In this document: positions 21,159 to 34,300 of the stretch, in pieces
Position numbering within the stretch: the first letter of the stretch is position 1
How the letters are laid out: each line of letters opens with the position of its first letter
Assembly: GCF_905147045.1 (NCBI RefSeq)
Contig: NC_065905.1
Location: 8,308,001 to 8,372,000, forward strand
Direction: 5' to 3'
Length of the DNA stretch: 64,000 nucleotides
Source: Nymphalis io
Lineage: Eukaryota > Arthropoda > Insecta > Lepidoptera > Nymphalidae
The notes under the pieces: model-generated
Seen by the model: only the letters and a program-made list of their open reading frames with translations
The model's database searches: none
Told to the model about the DNA's origin: nothing
Translations under genes and position numbers: made by a program

Positions 21159-23045
21159 ATGGAAAGACCAAATAATAACTTCAGCGACATGAGTCGAAGA
21201 GCCGGAGAAATATTTAGACGCATAAATAGGCTAACAGACGGCCCTTTGACGAGGAAAAAGCTAGTAATATTAATCTTAGTGCTAATATTCTTATTGCTTT
21301 ACATTGGACCAACTATTATGAACTCGCTCTTCAATACTGAGAGTTCCTTGACGAGCAACCAAAACCTCTGTCATCGGACCTTTTTGAACCCTTTCCAAGA
21401 TGCTCTTAGTGATTACGATGCCTATTTAAGGCTGGAATCAACAGCAACATTGTCGTCATTAAGTCACAATTATGTGCCTTATGTAGGAAATGGTATGTTA
21501 GGACTTGCACTGGAACATGATTCTCATTTAAACATCAAATTTGGAAGAACATTGTCATTACCAGTCTATTATCATCCGTTGTATATAGTAGATGATTTAG
21601 ATATGAAAGAATCAACTCTAGTAGATTATAAAAAAGGTGTTGTGCATAGATTTCAGTGCAGCAGTACTGGCTTGCATGTGTCTTACCAATATTATGCACA
21701 TAGGACTATTCCATCATTATTCGTTCAAGAAATCTTAATAAACAATCCTCTGAATGCACCTAAAAGCCTACACTTAACTATACCTAGATTGTCAGATTGG
21801 TCGACATCTGTTAAGCAAACTATAAAACTACATCAAGGTGTTGATGCAAAGGAATATGAAGTAGTGACAGGTATGATAACACTACCAGAAAGTGAAAATG
21901 TCATTGCAGTGTCTGTTGTTTGTAGAAAATTAAATAATATTGTACAAGTTGAAGCAAGGGATGGCTTAGATCTTTTAATTCTTACTACAATACAATATAG
22001 TAAGCCTATTAAAAGATCCGATTATGCAAAGCAAAAAGATATTGTTGAAAAGAAAGCAATTTCAGAAATGGAAAATGTCATTGCACTAACGGGCGATAGA
22101 ACTGCTGTAAGGCGGTTAAGAGAAAACCACACTAGAGTTTGGCAAGGTTTATGGTATACTGGCTTTTATATATCTGATTCAAAAGCTGCTGGCGTTGTTA
22201 ACGGAGACCGCATTAATGCAACTATATATGCTATCCTATCACAAGTAAGGAGCTATGAACACGAAGATCATATAAAGTTGGACAAAAAAACAGAAATCCT
22301 TCGAACTCTTACATATTCTGAAGGATGTTATGAAGGATATTCTACACTAGATGCATTTAACTTATGGAAACCATTGAACAGTCTCACAAACTTAAATACA
22401 GTCGCAAGTATATGGCTCTTAACGTTGGAGAAGCAAGGCTGTCATAATCTATTGAAAGCTGGTGCAAGTGGAGTGAATCAAGCTATGGTTCTCAGTTTCG
22501 GTAGCTTAAGATTTAGTAACCAACATCTAGAATACAACATTCACCCCTCGAAATTGCATAGAGACTTTCTATTCCGTAGAATAAATTATGGGAATATGAC
22601 TCATGTTAATATAAGTGTGATATTACAGGAAGACAATAAAGCAGCTATATTTGTTGCTTTGGATCGCTCTGACAAAACATATTACGCTTGTGATGCCGGT
22701 TGCTTGGATTCACCGGTACAACTAGGGCCTTATAGAAAGTATTTCCCAGTGAAATTAACCGAACCTTTAACTGCTATATTGTATATAACAGCTGACAAAC
22801 AACACATGGAAGATTTGAGACATGCAATTCATGTACATGAAGTTGTTGAGGCTCCAGCTCATGAGCATCACGTAATTGCATTACATAGGCATGGACACTC
22901 CCTCGGTGGCCTCAACCCCTTATTCTGGGTGTCCATAATAGTGTTAATAGTGATGTTCCATTTATTCCTCTGTAGGATAATTATGAATGAATTCTGCGAT
23001 AGTGGCACAAGTATTAGTTACAAGAGATTGTATAATAAAGCTTAA
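21159..23045 (+). CDS. KIAA2013 homologue (DUF2152 membrane protein), single exon
   Basis: A 628-codon uninterrupted gene. The C-terminal half matches my memory of vertebrate KIAA2013: LWRLTLQKRGC-like SIWLLTLEKQGCHNLLKAG, then QAMVLSFGSLRFSNQHLEY, YACDAGCLDSPVQLGPYRKY and LYITADKQHMEDLRHAIHVH. Family function is not established; it is a predicted membrane glycoprotein. Visible here: an N-terminal hydrophobic anchor at about residues 34-52 after basic residues (TRKK), several N-x-S/T sites, and a second hydrophobic helix at about 585-605 before a short cytoplasmic end. The start at 21159 is the first ATG of the frame. The gene has no introns, in contrast to CPD and Merlin beside it. AATAAA motifs at 23576 and 23830 may serve as poly-A signals. 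Confidence 0.9.
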   Translation: MERPNNNFSDMSRRAGEIFRRINRLTDGPLTRKKLVILILVLIFLLLYIGPTIMNSLFNTESSLTSNQNLCHRTFLNPFQDALSDYDAYLRLESTATLSSLSHNYVPYVGNGMLGLALEHDSHLNIKFGRTLSLPVYYHPLYIVDDLDMKESTLVDYKKGVVHRFQCSSTGLHVSYQYYAHRTIPSLFVQEILINNPLNAPKSLHLTIPRLSDWSTSVKQTIKLHQGVDAKEYEVVTGMITLPESENVIAVSVVCRKLNNIVQVEARDGLDLLILTTIQYSKPIKRSDYAKQKDIVEKKAISEMENVIALTGDRTAVRRLRENHTRVWQGLWYTGFYISDSKAAGVVNGDRINATIYAILSQVRSYEHEDHIKLDKKTEILRTLTYSEGCYEGYSTLDAFNLWKPLNSLTNLNTVASIWLLTLEKQGCHNLLKAGASGVNQAMVLSFGSLRFSNQHLEYNIHPSKLHRDFLFRRINYGNMTHVNISVILQEDNKAAIFVALDRSDKTYYACDAGCLDSPVQLGPYRKYFPVKLTEPLTAILYITADKQHMEDLRHAIHVHEVVEAPAHEHHVIALHRHGHSLGGLNPLFWVSIIVLIVMFHLFLCRIIMNEFCDSGTSISYKRLYNKA

Positions 23046-24229
23046 ATTGATTATAAGATTTATTTAAACATGAATATTGTTCATCGGTTTTTGCCAGCTT
23101 CAGTATTCAGTGTTTATAAGGGATATGGAAATAATGAGCTAAGACAGCTGGCATGTTTTAACCAAGTTAATAAATTAAAATATTCAAAGCTGATTATTTT
23201 ATGGTTGGGAGCTGCTTATGCTGATTAAAGTTTATAATAAAAATGTAGCGAACCTGACTAATACAGCAAAACTTTGTTACAGCATGCTGTTAGTTGGGTT
23301 AAGAGATAGGATGCTACAAATTTTTTTTGCTTCTGCAACACTGCCATGTAGTGCATAATATTTGTTTAAGCATTCAAAGCAGTTATAGATACTGGAAACA
23401 TAAATGCTTAAAAAAAATGAAATCCATTCAATGATTGAAATGAATCACATTTTTGATCAATAGTCATTTGTAATTAAATACATTTATAAAATTCATTAAA
23501 CATCTATCATTACTACTATGGTATTTCATTATATATGTAAATATTGTTAAAATGTTGTTTGTTTCTTGATCTCTAAAATAAATAGACTTTTTTATAACAA
23601 AAATAGATTAATAAAATTTGCGCAAATCTCTTTGTCTAACTCTAAATAGGTACAGTGTTTGTTATTGAAATCTTATTTTGAACCAATGTTTTTGTAAAGT
23701 TTAATTGAATATTCAAGTAAAATATTGATTATAAATATTTATTTAATGATAGTTATTTTATAAATTGTACATATTTGTATGCTAAATGGATATAGTTATA
23801 TTGTTATAAGATTGTGGCGTATATTTTTAAATAAAATGGCAATTGTATGTTGAATTTATATATCGTTTCATTTCTGTATATCGGATGGCAGCGCTAAGTA
23901 GAATTTCAGGGCAACTATGACTAATTCCTTGATAAAGTTATGTAATGGCGGATATCTTTGTTACAGGCGAAACTCGTATCAACATATTATCACAAGCTAT
24001 ACCATGTAAAGGCGAACGAACTTAAAGCAATTGTTTTGTTTTTATATGAACGATTTTTTATGCAATTTTATTTACTAGTATTATGGTAGATGCGGTCGGC
24101 GCGTGTTCGATACTGTTTATAAATAAAAGAAACCAAATATCGGCAGCCATTTATTATATCCCTCCATAATAGGAACACATTTCAATCTTTATTATTTCAC
24201 TAAACGGTCAACTTAGGTGTTCGTATTCT

Positions 24230-24412
24230 TTTCCTTTCCTTTTAAAGCGATCCCGTAGCGCTCCTCGTTAAGACGGTAAGGGTACCTGGTTTTTTAGAGG
24301 ATATTCCGATGTTTGGGGCGCACTCGGCGCCTTGGACACCGGCGAGCCCCACATAGCCCCCCACTGTTCCCGTGGGGATACGCGTTACCCGTTTTTCCAG
24401 TGTTATAAAAAA
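24230..24412 (+). repeat. Retroposon family E with perfect 15-bp target-site duplication
   Basis: Element body (aaagcgatcccgtagcgctc, ctcgttaagacggtaagg, ggatacgcgttacccg) ends in an A-run. The direct repeat aggtgttcgtattct flanks it perfectly at 24215-24229 and 24413-24427. The reverse copy at 5446-5595 confirms the family. Confidence 0.85.
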
Positions 24413-27400
24413 AGGTGTTCGTATTCTGAGAAACTAAAAGACTGAAATTTTTAACTTATTGAAAAATAAAGAACTGTGATTAGTATAGATCATATCGGCC
24501 TCAATTTCCTTGATTTGGTTTTAACTATTTATACAAAGTCAAAATTCCAATGCAAGTTTTACGTAAAATGCTCGATTGCACTTTTTTAAGTTCGTAGATT
24601 GAACTACAGTACTGACCAATTTGATTATAAAATATAAAATGCTATAGTTTAAATGGTGGTTTAATCCATAGCGGCCTGAAAGTTTAGATATTTGTATGAA
24701 TTAACTATAAAAAAATCACATTCAAAGGCAAAAAAACTACTGAAAACGCTCAGAAATAGTTGTGAAATTCTCCTTAAAAAATAATTATTATTAAGAAAAA
24801 ATTATACCAAAATTAACGCTACTTCATAAACAATTAAAATTTATTAATTATTAAATAAACATGTATCTCTTGCGTGACAGTGAAGGAAAACATCGTGAGT
24901 CGTCGTAGACATCTTAAATACCTACCAACAATACAGTTTAATTATAAATTATTAGTAAAAGGAATAGGTATAAAATAATAGAAAATTTTATAATTTTTGT
25001 AAAAATATATTTACAAAATATTTTCTTTATATTTATATAAGGCACGTACGTAAACATTGATTACATTACATTTATTATATTAATAAACAAGAGAGGCAAG
25101 ACAGTTGTATATTATTATGAAACAATTATTAAGGATCGTATACACTTGAGTGTCAAGTGGAAAATACGAGGTAACGTAAAGCTTCAGTCACATCTACGTG
25201 GTCATACTAGATGATGACTACAAGATTTTATTATTCACGTATTGTCGGGTATGCAAGTCTTAAATATACAAAATATAGTCCAATTCAATAGAAAATAACG
25301 TCAAATAAACAGCTTAAAACTGATTTAGTGAATTATATTTCAATAGTTTCGTATAAATTATATTGAAATAGACTATACGTCAATTCGTTTTATTTTATAT
25401 AATCATGTTAAAAACTAGCCTATTAATATTATAATTATTCACTTAATAGCATCTTGGCTAAAAAAAAAATTAAATCTTCAGCTAAATTTTTTGTTCACAT
25501 CGACCATTGCAATAAAGCGATTGTCTTATATTTTTTATAAAATTCTGATTATTGTATATGAAAGTTACAAATATATATTTTTATTGAAAAGCTTATAAGA
25601 CTGAAATCAACACTGTGACAATAAAAGGAGACATCGAATTAACGATATAAAAAAAGCTTAAAAAATAGTTTGAAATTATGAAAGGTACGTTTTAGAATGG
25701 TCCGGTACAAAATTGAACTATCTATGACGCCGTCAACACAAAACTACAGACTAGATATATATATTAAAAAAAAAAAATGGTTGTGGACCATTTTGACATT
25801 TCACATATACAAAAATTGTGCGTAACTTCCACGAAAAACAAAAAAAAAACTTATTTTTTTTAAATTAAAAATCTATTGATTCTTGATTATACTTATATCC
25901 ATGTGTGATATTATTAATAAAGCTTTATTTGCCAATCGAATCGAGATGCAACAATTGATGTAATGCTATATACATTATAACTATATACTAAACAGATCTT
26001 ACCTATGTATTAATGATACAGTCATTTAGGAACTGTACAATATGTACTTATTGTATTATGGTAAATGTCATAGATATTTTTTATATAATAAACTCCAACA
26101 GAATATATAACACTTCTAAAGTACTCTCTGCACGTAGTAAGCTTACTGCGCAAACCTAACCGTCTCAAAAGCTGAAGATAATCGACATTTAAACCGAACT
26201 ATATTGTGGTTAAAACAAATCTATTATATAAATAATCAATTTAAAAAAAAATCCTAGTTTTTCATATGCCAATGATTATTAATGTGACAATACTTCCAAC
26301 TGTCAAAAATAAATAAATCGTAAGCCTCGCAACGATTCAACTTTTTACGTTCACATGAGCTTATAAGAACTTTTTACTGAGCAAACTCGTATTTCGATTT
26401 GCACGAAATGATGCAAAATAGAGCTTGAATGCGAAAAAATATTACAAAAATTAGTTGAAACAATATTATATGTAACATTCAAACATATTGCGCATGTAGT
26501 ATAATCGAAAAGCTAGTAGTCCTTTTTTAATTTAAAATAGTGAAGTTTGAAGACAAGTCGAAATATATCTGTTACGACCAAAAACTATTTTAAAAACTTT
26601 CTATTTAAAAAAAAAAAAAAAAAACTATTTTGTTTTGTTATGTAAATATGAATTGGACTAATTTTTACTATTGAACATTTAGTTCTATGTTATAAATTTC
26701 AAATTATTATGGATCACAATTTAAATGGAAAACAATATTATACTAATATTTAACCTATTACAGAATATATTATGGCGCTGTAATAAATGTTATAATAGAT
26801 ACCTCATTCCATTTATTAAATACTAGAAAAAGAGTTTACATTTTAAACAATTAATTAACTGTAATTATTCAGCTATTTACCTGAAGATATATCGATGTAT
26901 ATAAATTTTAATTTAGGAGATCATTTCAATAGGGTTTTACGACACGAACATTTTAACTTTGCCGCTCTGAAGTTGTTTGAAATTAGAATGTAAGAATAAT
27001 AGTGACCTCGTGACCGGGAATTATACCTTTGCCAAGCAATAGGATGATTACAGGAAGCTGTCAGAATATTATAAAACTTCTATATTGTTTGGAACGTTTA
27101 ACTTCATAACATTGAAGTTAAGACATACGTGTTATACAAGTGCAATTTTTAATTTGGCTTATTCACTGATATCTAAGATCAAATACACATTATTATTACA
27201 ACAAACATTATAAATTAAGAATAGATCTATAGTCTTTTCCAATAGCAGGAGTAAAGGTTAATAAACTTTGACACGAGGTCGTTGACCTTGAATCATACGA
27301 CATTGTTGGTCGAGATCTAAATAATTCTTGTTCTTGTTGTTTCGTGAAAAAATGTGTCCAAACAATCTGTGTTGTTCTTTTTGAATTCGTGAAAAATGTC

Positions 27401-27535
27401 CAACGAGATAGTTTACTTTGGAAGTAAAGTTTAAAAAGGGATATATAGCAGTTGAGTGAAATAGTGTTTCATTTGTTTGCAATGGAAGATACAGCAGAGC
27501 TATTAGTAAATCGCAAAGAATAAGTAGAATTAAGG

Positions 27536-27647
27536 TTCCACCAACCCGCATTGGAGCAGCGTGGTGGAATAAGCTCCAAACCTTCTCATCAAAAAGGGAG
27601 AGGAGGCCTTAGCCCAGCAGTGGGACATTTACAGGCTGTTACTGTAA
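27536..27647 (+). repeat. SINE family C, 3' fragment
   Basis: ccaccaacccgcattggagc, gcgtggtggaataagctcc, aaaaagggagaggaggcctt and caggctgttactg: the 3' third of family C only, consistent with 5' truncation. Confidence 0.8.
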
Positions 27648-28184
27648 GGTTTGTTTACGTTTACTCCGCCTGCCATCGGAACGTAGTATAAATTAAATAG
27701 GGCTGCCACGAATCGCGAAAAATAAACAATTATAATTATAAAAATAATCCTATCAACACCAATCGTTGTTATACTTACAAAAAGCCAGTAAACATATAAT
27801 CATATAAGACAGATTTACATGTAATTTTACTATGATTTTTGATACATTTCAGTATTATCATATTTAGTTTTTTTTTAATTAATAAGGCACTGTTAATTGT
27901 ATATATAATAATACTTTGTACTCCATGTTCAGTTAACGTATCATTACGGAGGTAAGTAACAATACTTACAATGCTTGGAATTATGTGAAACGATCAAAGT
28001 TGACTCGACCTGCAAGGAGGTTATAGTATAAGAATATTTAAGGGCTTATTTATTTTTTATTTAATATTTATAGAGAAAGTTATGGATGGAAATTACAAAA
28101 AAAAAAAAACTAAGGCTTTTGCATTATCCGATGTGGCTCGGTAATTTTAACCTATAATCTTCAGTTTAGATCCAAGTATTTGAC

Positions 28185-28437
28185 GAGCCGGTTGGCGTGA
28201 TTGGTAGATTAGCCGAAGGTTGTGGGTTCAATTCTCACCCAGGACAGACATTTGTGTGCATGAACATGTCTGTTTTTCCTGAGTCTGGGTGTAATTATCT
28301 ATATAAGAATGTATTTACAAAATAAAATTAGTATATGTAGTATATCAGTTGTCTGGTTTCCATAGTACAAGCTCTGCTTAGTTTGGGATCAGATGGCCGT
28401 GTCTGAAAAATGTCGCAGGATATTATTATATTATTAT
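28185..28437 (+). repeat. SINE family B, full length (tRNA-like)
   Basis: Head gagccggttggcgtgattgg with B-box-like gggttcaattctcaccc, body caggacagacatttgtgtgc, ggtttccatagtacaagctc, gatcagatggccgtg, and an (ATT)n-type tail. The gap to the Merlin stop codon is only about 70 bp, so it probably lies in or next to the Merlin 3' UTR. Confidence 0.82.
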
Positions 28438-28506
28438 GTATGTAATGCATCAAATAGACCATTTCAGCTTCAGGCGGCGTGCTGTACGGGGCCGGCTTAC
28501 CTACGC

Positions 28507-30775
28507 CTACAGCTCCTCGTAGAAGGCGACGCGGGTGCGCGTGGAGCCCTGCTTGAGGCGGCGCAGCGTGCTGTACTTGTCGTCACCGGCGCGCGCCTGC
28601 GCCTCGTGCAGGCGGTCCAGCGTGGCGCCGTTCTGCTCCACGCGCAGCACTGAGAACTCGCAGCGCAGCTCGTCCAGCTGCTGCTGCAGGTGCTTCGACT
28701 TAGCCAGGTACTCCACTCTGGAAACACATTAACAAAACTTTGTCAATAAGATGTTAAAATATCAAATATTACAACTACAATCAATTACCCTTCGGTTTAT
28801 ATCCTGAACGTACCGGGCATGAAAATAACAATAAAGTCACTCCTACACTGACGAACGTATCATCGAAGAAACATTCGTAGATTAGGTGTACGATTTCTGT
28901 TCCATCAATTGACAACACATCAAAATTTATAAGTGCTGAAATAAAAAAATACCATTCCTTTATTTTCCTATTTTGAGCTTGGATAAGTATTTGTATTTTT
29001 TTTATTATTAGGAGAAAAAAAATTAAATCTCAAAAATGGATGACGTCACATTAGCGGTTGAATGAGGTAGTGTTCTTTGCCCAATTTGCATTAGAAATAA
29101 TTACAAAACATAAAAGAAATTGTCAATTTCACATGTACAAATTGACAATGTCACTTATATATTTTTATTGTAAACAAAAATACAATGTCTTTAATTATTT
29201 AAAGAATACAAATCAAGATGAATTCATGTAATGAGTACACGGCATTGAAGGATTTCAAATATTGTTAATTCTAGTAATTAACAAAAACACTTACCATCAG
29301 GTGGAGTAGAGTCATTTGCCATCCCGGGGCATATATAAAAAAAAAAAATGATCGAAAACCTCTCACCTCTCTTTCTCGATCTCCAGAGACAGTCGGTGCA
29401 CGTGCGGGTCGTCGTCAGACACCAGTTGGTAGGAGTTGATTTCGTCGCTCGTGGAACCGTTCTGCAGCAATTCGCCGCCCAGCTCGGCTGGCAGTGAACA
29501 GGTGGACGGGAACATCGATGACGGCACCGTACTAGATGTCTGCTAAAAGTAAAGTAGAGTAAAGTAACAGTATGTGAATGTCCCACTGCTGAGTTAACGC
29601 CTCCTCGCTTTAAGAAGATGTCTTATAAAGAAAATTTATAATTACGGAGTTGATTAAAATAACATATTGTAATACAGACATGAATTAAATAATGTTTTCT
29701 GAGAAATAGAAAAAAAAAAATGGTTTAATTTTTTTTCATTCCATTTTAAAGACGTTTGATCTATGTTTTACATATTTTTGTAAAACAAAAACTTAAGTTT
29801 TAAAGCTACGACAATTATACCAAAATATGGCATCACGCGAAATTATTATATTTTATGTTTAGGCGTTTGTAGAGTTTTGTTAACGTAAAGATATTAAATT
29901 TCGATTAAAATAAATATTTCGATGATAACTGATAAATATATAACGAATTGTTTTTTTTTTCGGCTTACAGGTGGTGGTAGCGATCCGGTCGAGGTCCTGC
30001 TTAGGAAATTGAGGAGTTTCTCCTTCGCTTGTTTCTCCGCGACCTTCGCCGCTAGCAGTTCCGCCTTGAGCCTCTCCGCTTCCGCCGCTCGCTTCTCCGA
30101 CTCCTCGACCAGTCGCGCCGTCAGGAACTCAGCTTCACGAGTTTTTCGTTCTAAGTGAACCTGACATTATAAAAATACATGAGATACTGATTATTTCTAC
30201 GTTACAACACTATTAAATAAAATTGAAGTTTTTTTTTTTAAATTGAGGTTACATTTGTTAATCGCCTCCAAAAGTTATCTCCTTCGAATAGATGCGATAA
30301 GTACTCTTGATCTTGTGGCGGGGCCAAGGGTTTGCGGTGATAATTGTTTGGGTTTGTGATGATTGTTGAGAGATGCAAATAAATAATAAATTAATAATAA
30401 ATAATGTTATCATAATTTTATTTTGTATTAATTAGTATATTTTTAGTAATTTTTTTGTAACGTAAACTTTGCATGAATTTAATGAATTATTTAATTTTAA
30501 TTTGTACCTATATCAATTTCAAACTATTTGTGTTATTAATTTTAATTTTATTAAGTGCATGTTTATTTTTTTATGATCTTTAATTTGTATCAATTTGGAC
30601 TTATTTTTTTTTTTTTTTTAATCTTTCTACTCATGTTGCTATAATTATGTGTTAATGTATTTTTAAAACAAATATTGTAATTGTTGTGGCTACTTTAAAA
30701 AGCTTCACATGTTAGCTATTTTCACTAAATTGTTTTACATTTGTCATTAAAACATGTAGTAGCTACTAGTGGTCC

Positions 30776-30827
<52 letters not shown>

Positions 30828-31326
30828 GACTGTGCTGCCCGTTTGGGTAGGTAGTAGGTACCATACCACTTATCGTTTTTCTTCCGCTAAACATTTTATG
30901 ATTGTGCTCCGGACGTCCATCCTTCAAGGATGAATACTGTCACAAGGGTAATTACATATAAATAGTTAAGAAGCATGGTGTTGTTTTTTTATATATTCGC
31001 TAGCGTCAACGTTAATTGCGAGATGTATGGAATGAAAACAGCGCCATCTAGTAACAATAATTGGAATTCCATATAAATCGCATTTAACTTCAACACCATC
31101 GAGTACTTAAAAAAAACTCGCACACATAAAGCAGTGCAATTAGCATTACGGTAATGTTCAGTCCCGCGGCCAGGTGTACCTTCTCCTCCTCGGTGCGGAT
31201 GGCGGACAGGCGCAGGCGCGCGTTCTCCCGCTCGGCGTCGGCCGCCTTCTGCGCCAGCAGCGACGCCTCCTCCTCCGCCACGCGACCCTTCTCCGCCAGC
31301 AGCTCCGCCGTCTCCTCGGAGCGCCG
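28507..31326 (-). CDS. Mer: Merlin coiled coil and C-terminal domain (exons 8-11)
   Basis: Exon 8 (31180-31326) encodes SEETAELLAEKGRVAEEEAS and LLAQKAADAERENARLR. Exon 9 (29969-30160) encodes VHLERKTREAEFLTARLVEE and ends with a proline run. Exon 10 (29367-29539) holds the linker and the HRLSLEIEKE phosphosite. Exon 11 (28507-28717) holds VEYLAKSKHLQQQLDEL and the terminal EEL. Exons 8 and 11 are distinctly GC-rich against their introns. Exon 10 has a tandem TAG/CAG acceptor (see findings). Confidence 0.92.
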
Positions 31327-34300
31327 CTGCGGCACAACAACCAATTTCACGTTATTTAGATACAAAGAACACATGGTCGTATGTAATGATTTATATTATT
31401 TAGGATAATGCATAGATAACGTCATTTTTATCCATTATTTGATTTTGACTTTGCCCTTCTCGTGTAGGCTTCGGCAAGGTAGGAGTGCAGTGTTTTTATG
31501 TTAGCTAGTGTAACCAACAATTATCTTTCTCCAATCCCACAATACTATCACCCATCCCTTGGTCAAAACTAAGGGAGGTCTTGACCAAGGGATGGGTGAT
31601 CTCCCAAGAAGAAGTGTTTTTAAGAGTGAAAGACCAGATTTCGAGGTTACCCCTATACATCTATTCATCGTAATACAGTGCACTTATTCACTACTCTTCC
31701 TAGCAGAAAAAGAACTAATCCATATTTTTATATCGTCTCGTACTCGGCGGTGGAGAAAGACATCTCGACCAAACCTGCAAGTATCGGATGATAATCTGAC
31801 ACATAGAGACACTTAAGATAAAATGGTCTATTTCAATCTGCTGAAATCACAAAAAGAGTTAGATGACACATACCAAAGCCTCATTGGCCAGCCTGATTTC
31901 CTCCTGGTATTGCAGCAGCCTCTGTTCCATGGCCGCTCGCTCCCTCTCCGCAGTCTCCCGGAGTTGCTTCTCTCGTGCGAGCTTGTTGCGTTCGATTTGA
32001 CGTCGCTGTTTCTCCTCCTTTGCCTGCGCCTTCATCTGTTGAACTTCCATTGTATCCGGTTTCCTTCTTCTCATGTAAAGATCATGGTTGCCGATACACA
32101 GATCTAAAATCTGTAAAAAAAAAACTATTATAAAGAAAAGGGCTCTCAGTCACAAGAAAAACCAGCATTGGGAATCATGATTTTGGTGTCATCAGCCGTG
32201 ATAGCCCAGAGGTTAGAAGAAGTGAATCTTAAGTGATGATTTAAAGTTCAAACTCTGGTACTCATTCTCGTGCTCGGCGGTGAAGAAAAATATTGTCACA
32301 AAACCCGGATGAAAATCTGTCACGTATGTCCACGAAACCGCATTGGTGCAGCATGGTAAAGTAAGCCATACCTTATTCTTAAAAAGTAGTGGGAAGCCTT
32401 ATCCGAGCAGTGTAACATTTACAGGCTGTTGTACTTTCTTTACTTTTACCGCAACGAAACAAGTGATCAACCTTTTACATCTACATAGTCATACATAGTC
32501 TTAGTTACATATGTGTTTTTCTTCTCTTTTTATTATCTACATTATGCTTTATCTGTATCTCTGCAAGTGTGTGTTTGTAATAAAGCTATCTATTATATAA
32601 CAAGTTTGAATTTGAGAGTGTGTTTGTCTATATTTAATAATATATAAAATATATTAACACAAAGCTAGAAAAGCAGATTAGCAACTTTACAAGCTGATCT
32701 TCAAAGGTCAATGATCTTTATCGATCATCTTTACCCACAGAATATGGCACTGTAACAGCTGATGGTCATCCCAACGAACAGTTGTACAAATAATTAGGAA
32801 AGTAAACAATATCATCACCACTTTTTACAGTGACAATGTATAATAATAATAATATGTTATATCCTTTAACTTAACTACACTGGCTCACTCACAAATATAT
32901 CATTTTCAAAGAGAGAATCGGTGCAAAAATTGTTAAACAACATTATTTTAACTTCTTACCAATTTGTTCATACCCTTTGGTGAGAAAAATATAAAATTAT
33001 TGACGCTCTTGTCCACGAATTTGATCACGAATTTCTTATCATCGAACGATATGTGTTTTATCTCGGACCAGGGAAAAGTCGTCTTCGGTGTCAATTTATT
33101 GTCTTTCTCGTAAATGTTCAGACCTAAAGCTGTGACACCTAGATACAGGTCTGTTTCCTTTTTGTTCTGGAAAAATTATATACAACTATTAAAAGAAAAT
33201 ATTTAATAATACTTTGAAAAGCAGCCATTTATGTCCGTCTACAATTCTGTAGTGGGTGGTATTGTTCTGTGTGAACCTACTATTTGCAATGTGGACTCCG
33301 AGTTAGTAACAAACTCGAAGGAAATCTTTTTAAAAGATCCAATAAAAAAGATAGAAGAAAAAAAAAGAATTTTTCTAAGGAATTCAAGTGTCATGCTGGA
33401 GTCGGGAATCAGTATTAAATTCTCGTTCCTCAGAATGCTCATTAAGTTTTTGGTCCTACGCCTGATCGCCTTACGGATCACGAAAGTGAACGAACGAAAG
33501 TGAAGAATATAGTCCACTTGTATTTATGAAGGTAATACTCTATAATATGGTCGGATAAGTTGGTTCTGGTCTCTTTTGTGAATGACCATCATCCTCTTTC
33601 ATCAATATTAAGTATATAATGTGAATATCTTACATTTATAGCAAAATAATTAACCCCGTACATGTCCAGATCCTGTGCTATCTTCAAATACTCCATCTCG
33701 GCTTCGTCACGTGACATGCCCTTGTGGTCCGCGTACCTTTTCGAGAACAAATAAAGAATGTTAAAGTGTCATTAACTCAGATGTACAAGTTTCAGACCCA
33801 TCATGATTTGACCTTATCGTTCCCCCCCCCCCTTTAAGATAGGTTTACTTGATCGGAAAATCAAAATAATAGTACCAAAAATTAAAAATTAATATTCTAA
33901 GCTTTTAACTATATAACAAGTAGAACACCCCAACAAAAAGACCACAAAATTGATGAATTGAATTTATTTTAAAATATTCTCTATACCATATCTTAATCCT
34001 CTCCTCCCACATCTCTGGCGTCATTTGGTACTGGTCTATCACCCTTTGCGGGAGAAGGTCTTCGCTGGCCAGCATGCCGGGCTTGGAAGCGCTTTCGTCA
34101 TAATCACCATACTGAAACGACAAATTGAAAAATTATTCCTATCATACATCAATTTATCTCTTTTTTTATGTGATATTTGTCTAGGCCCATAAGCTAGACA
34201 TTAATCTGGTGCAAAAGTGCATTTCACAATTGGACTGTGTTGTGCAAAAATGTTCCTACCCACAGAATATAATAAAAAAAGTAAATCATTTTAATATTGA

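Larger units (their letters stand above)
23046..28506. other. KIAA2013 to Merlin intergenic region (convergent 3' ends)
   Basis: The KIAA2013 3' UTR and the Merlin 3' end point at each other here. Repeats present: family E retroposon 24230-24412, SINE C fragment 27536-27647, SINE B 28185-28437, and an A16 run near 26608. An AATAAA on the minus strand at 28049-28054 could end Merlin transcripts, but AT-rich context makes this weak. No gene is supported between them. Confidence 0.6.

Noticed and set aside
28185..28260. Possible tRNA gene (A- and B-box-like motifs)
   Set aside because: Same head occurs in the SINE B copies at 47985 and 56897 followed by the family body; no cloverleaf acceptor stem seen.
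31090..31179. Extension of Merlin exon 8 past the GTACAC donor
   Set aside because: Exon 9 (VHLERKTREAEFL) continues the conserved helix in phase; the extension runs into hydrophobic non-conserved sequence.
33231..33517. Frames of 90-92 codons on both strands between Merlin exons 5 and 6
   Set aside because: Intronic, overlapping on both strands, low-complexity residues, no family recognised; a decayed repeat is as likely.
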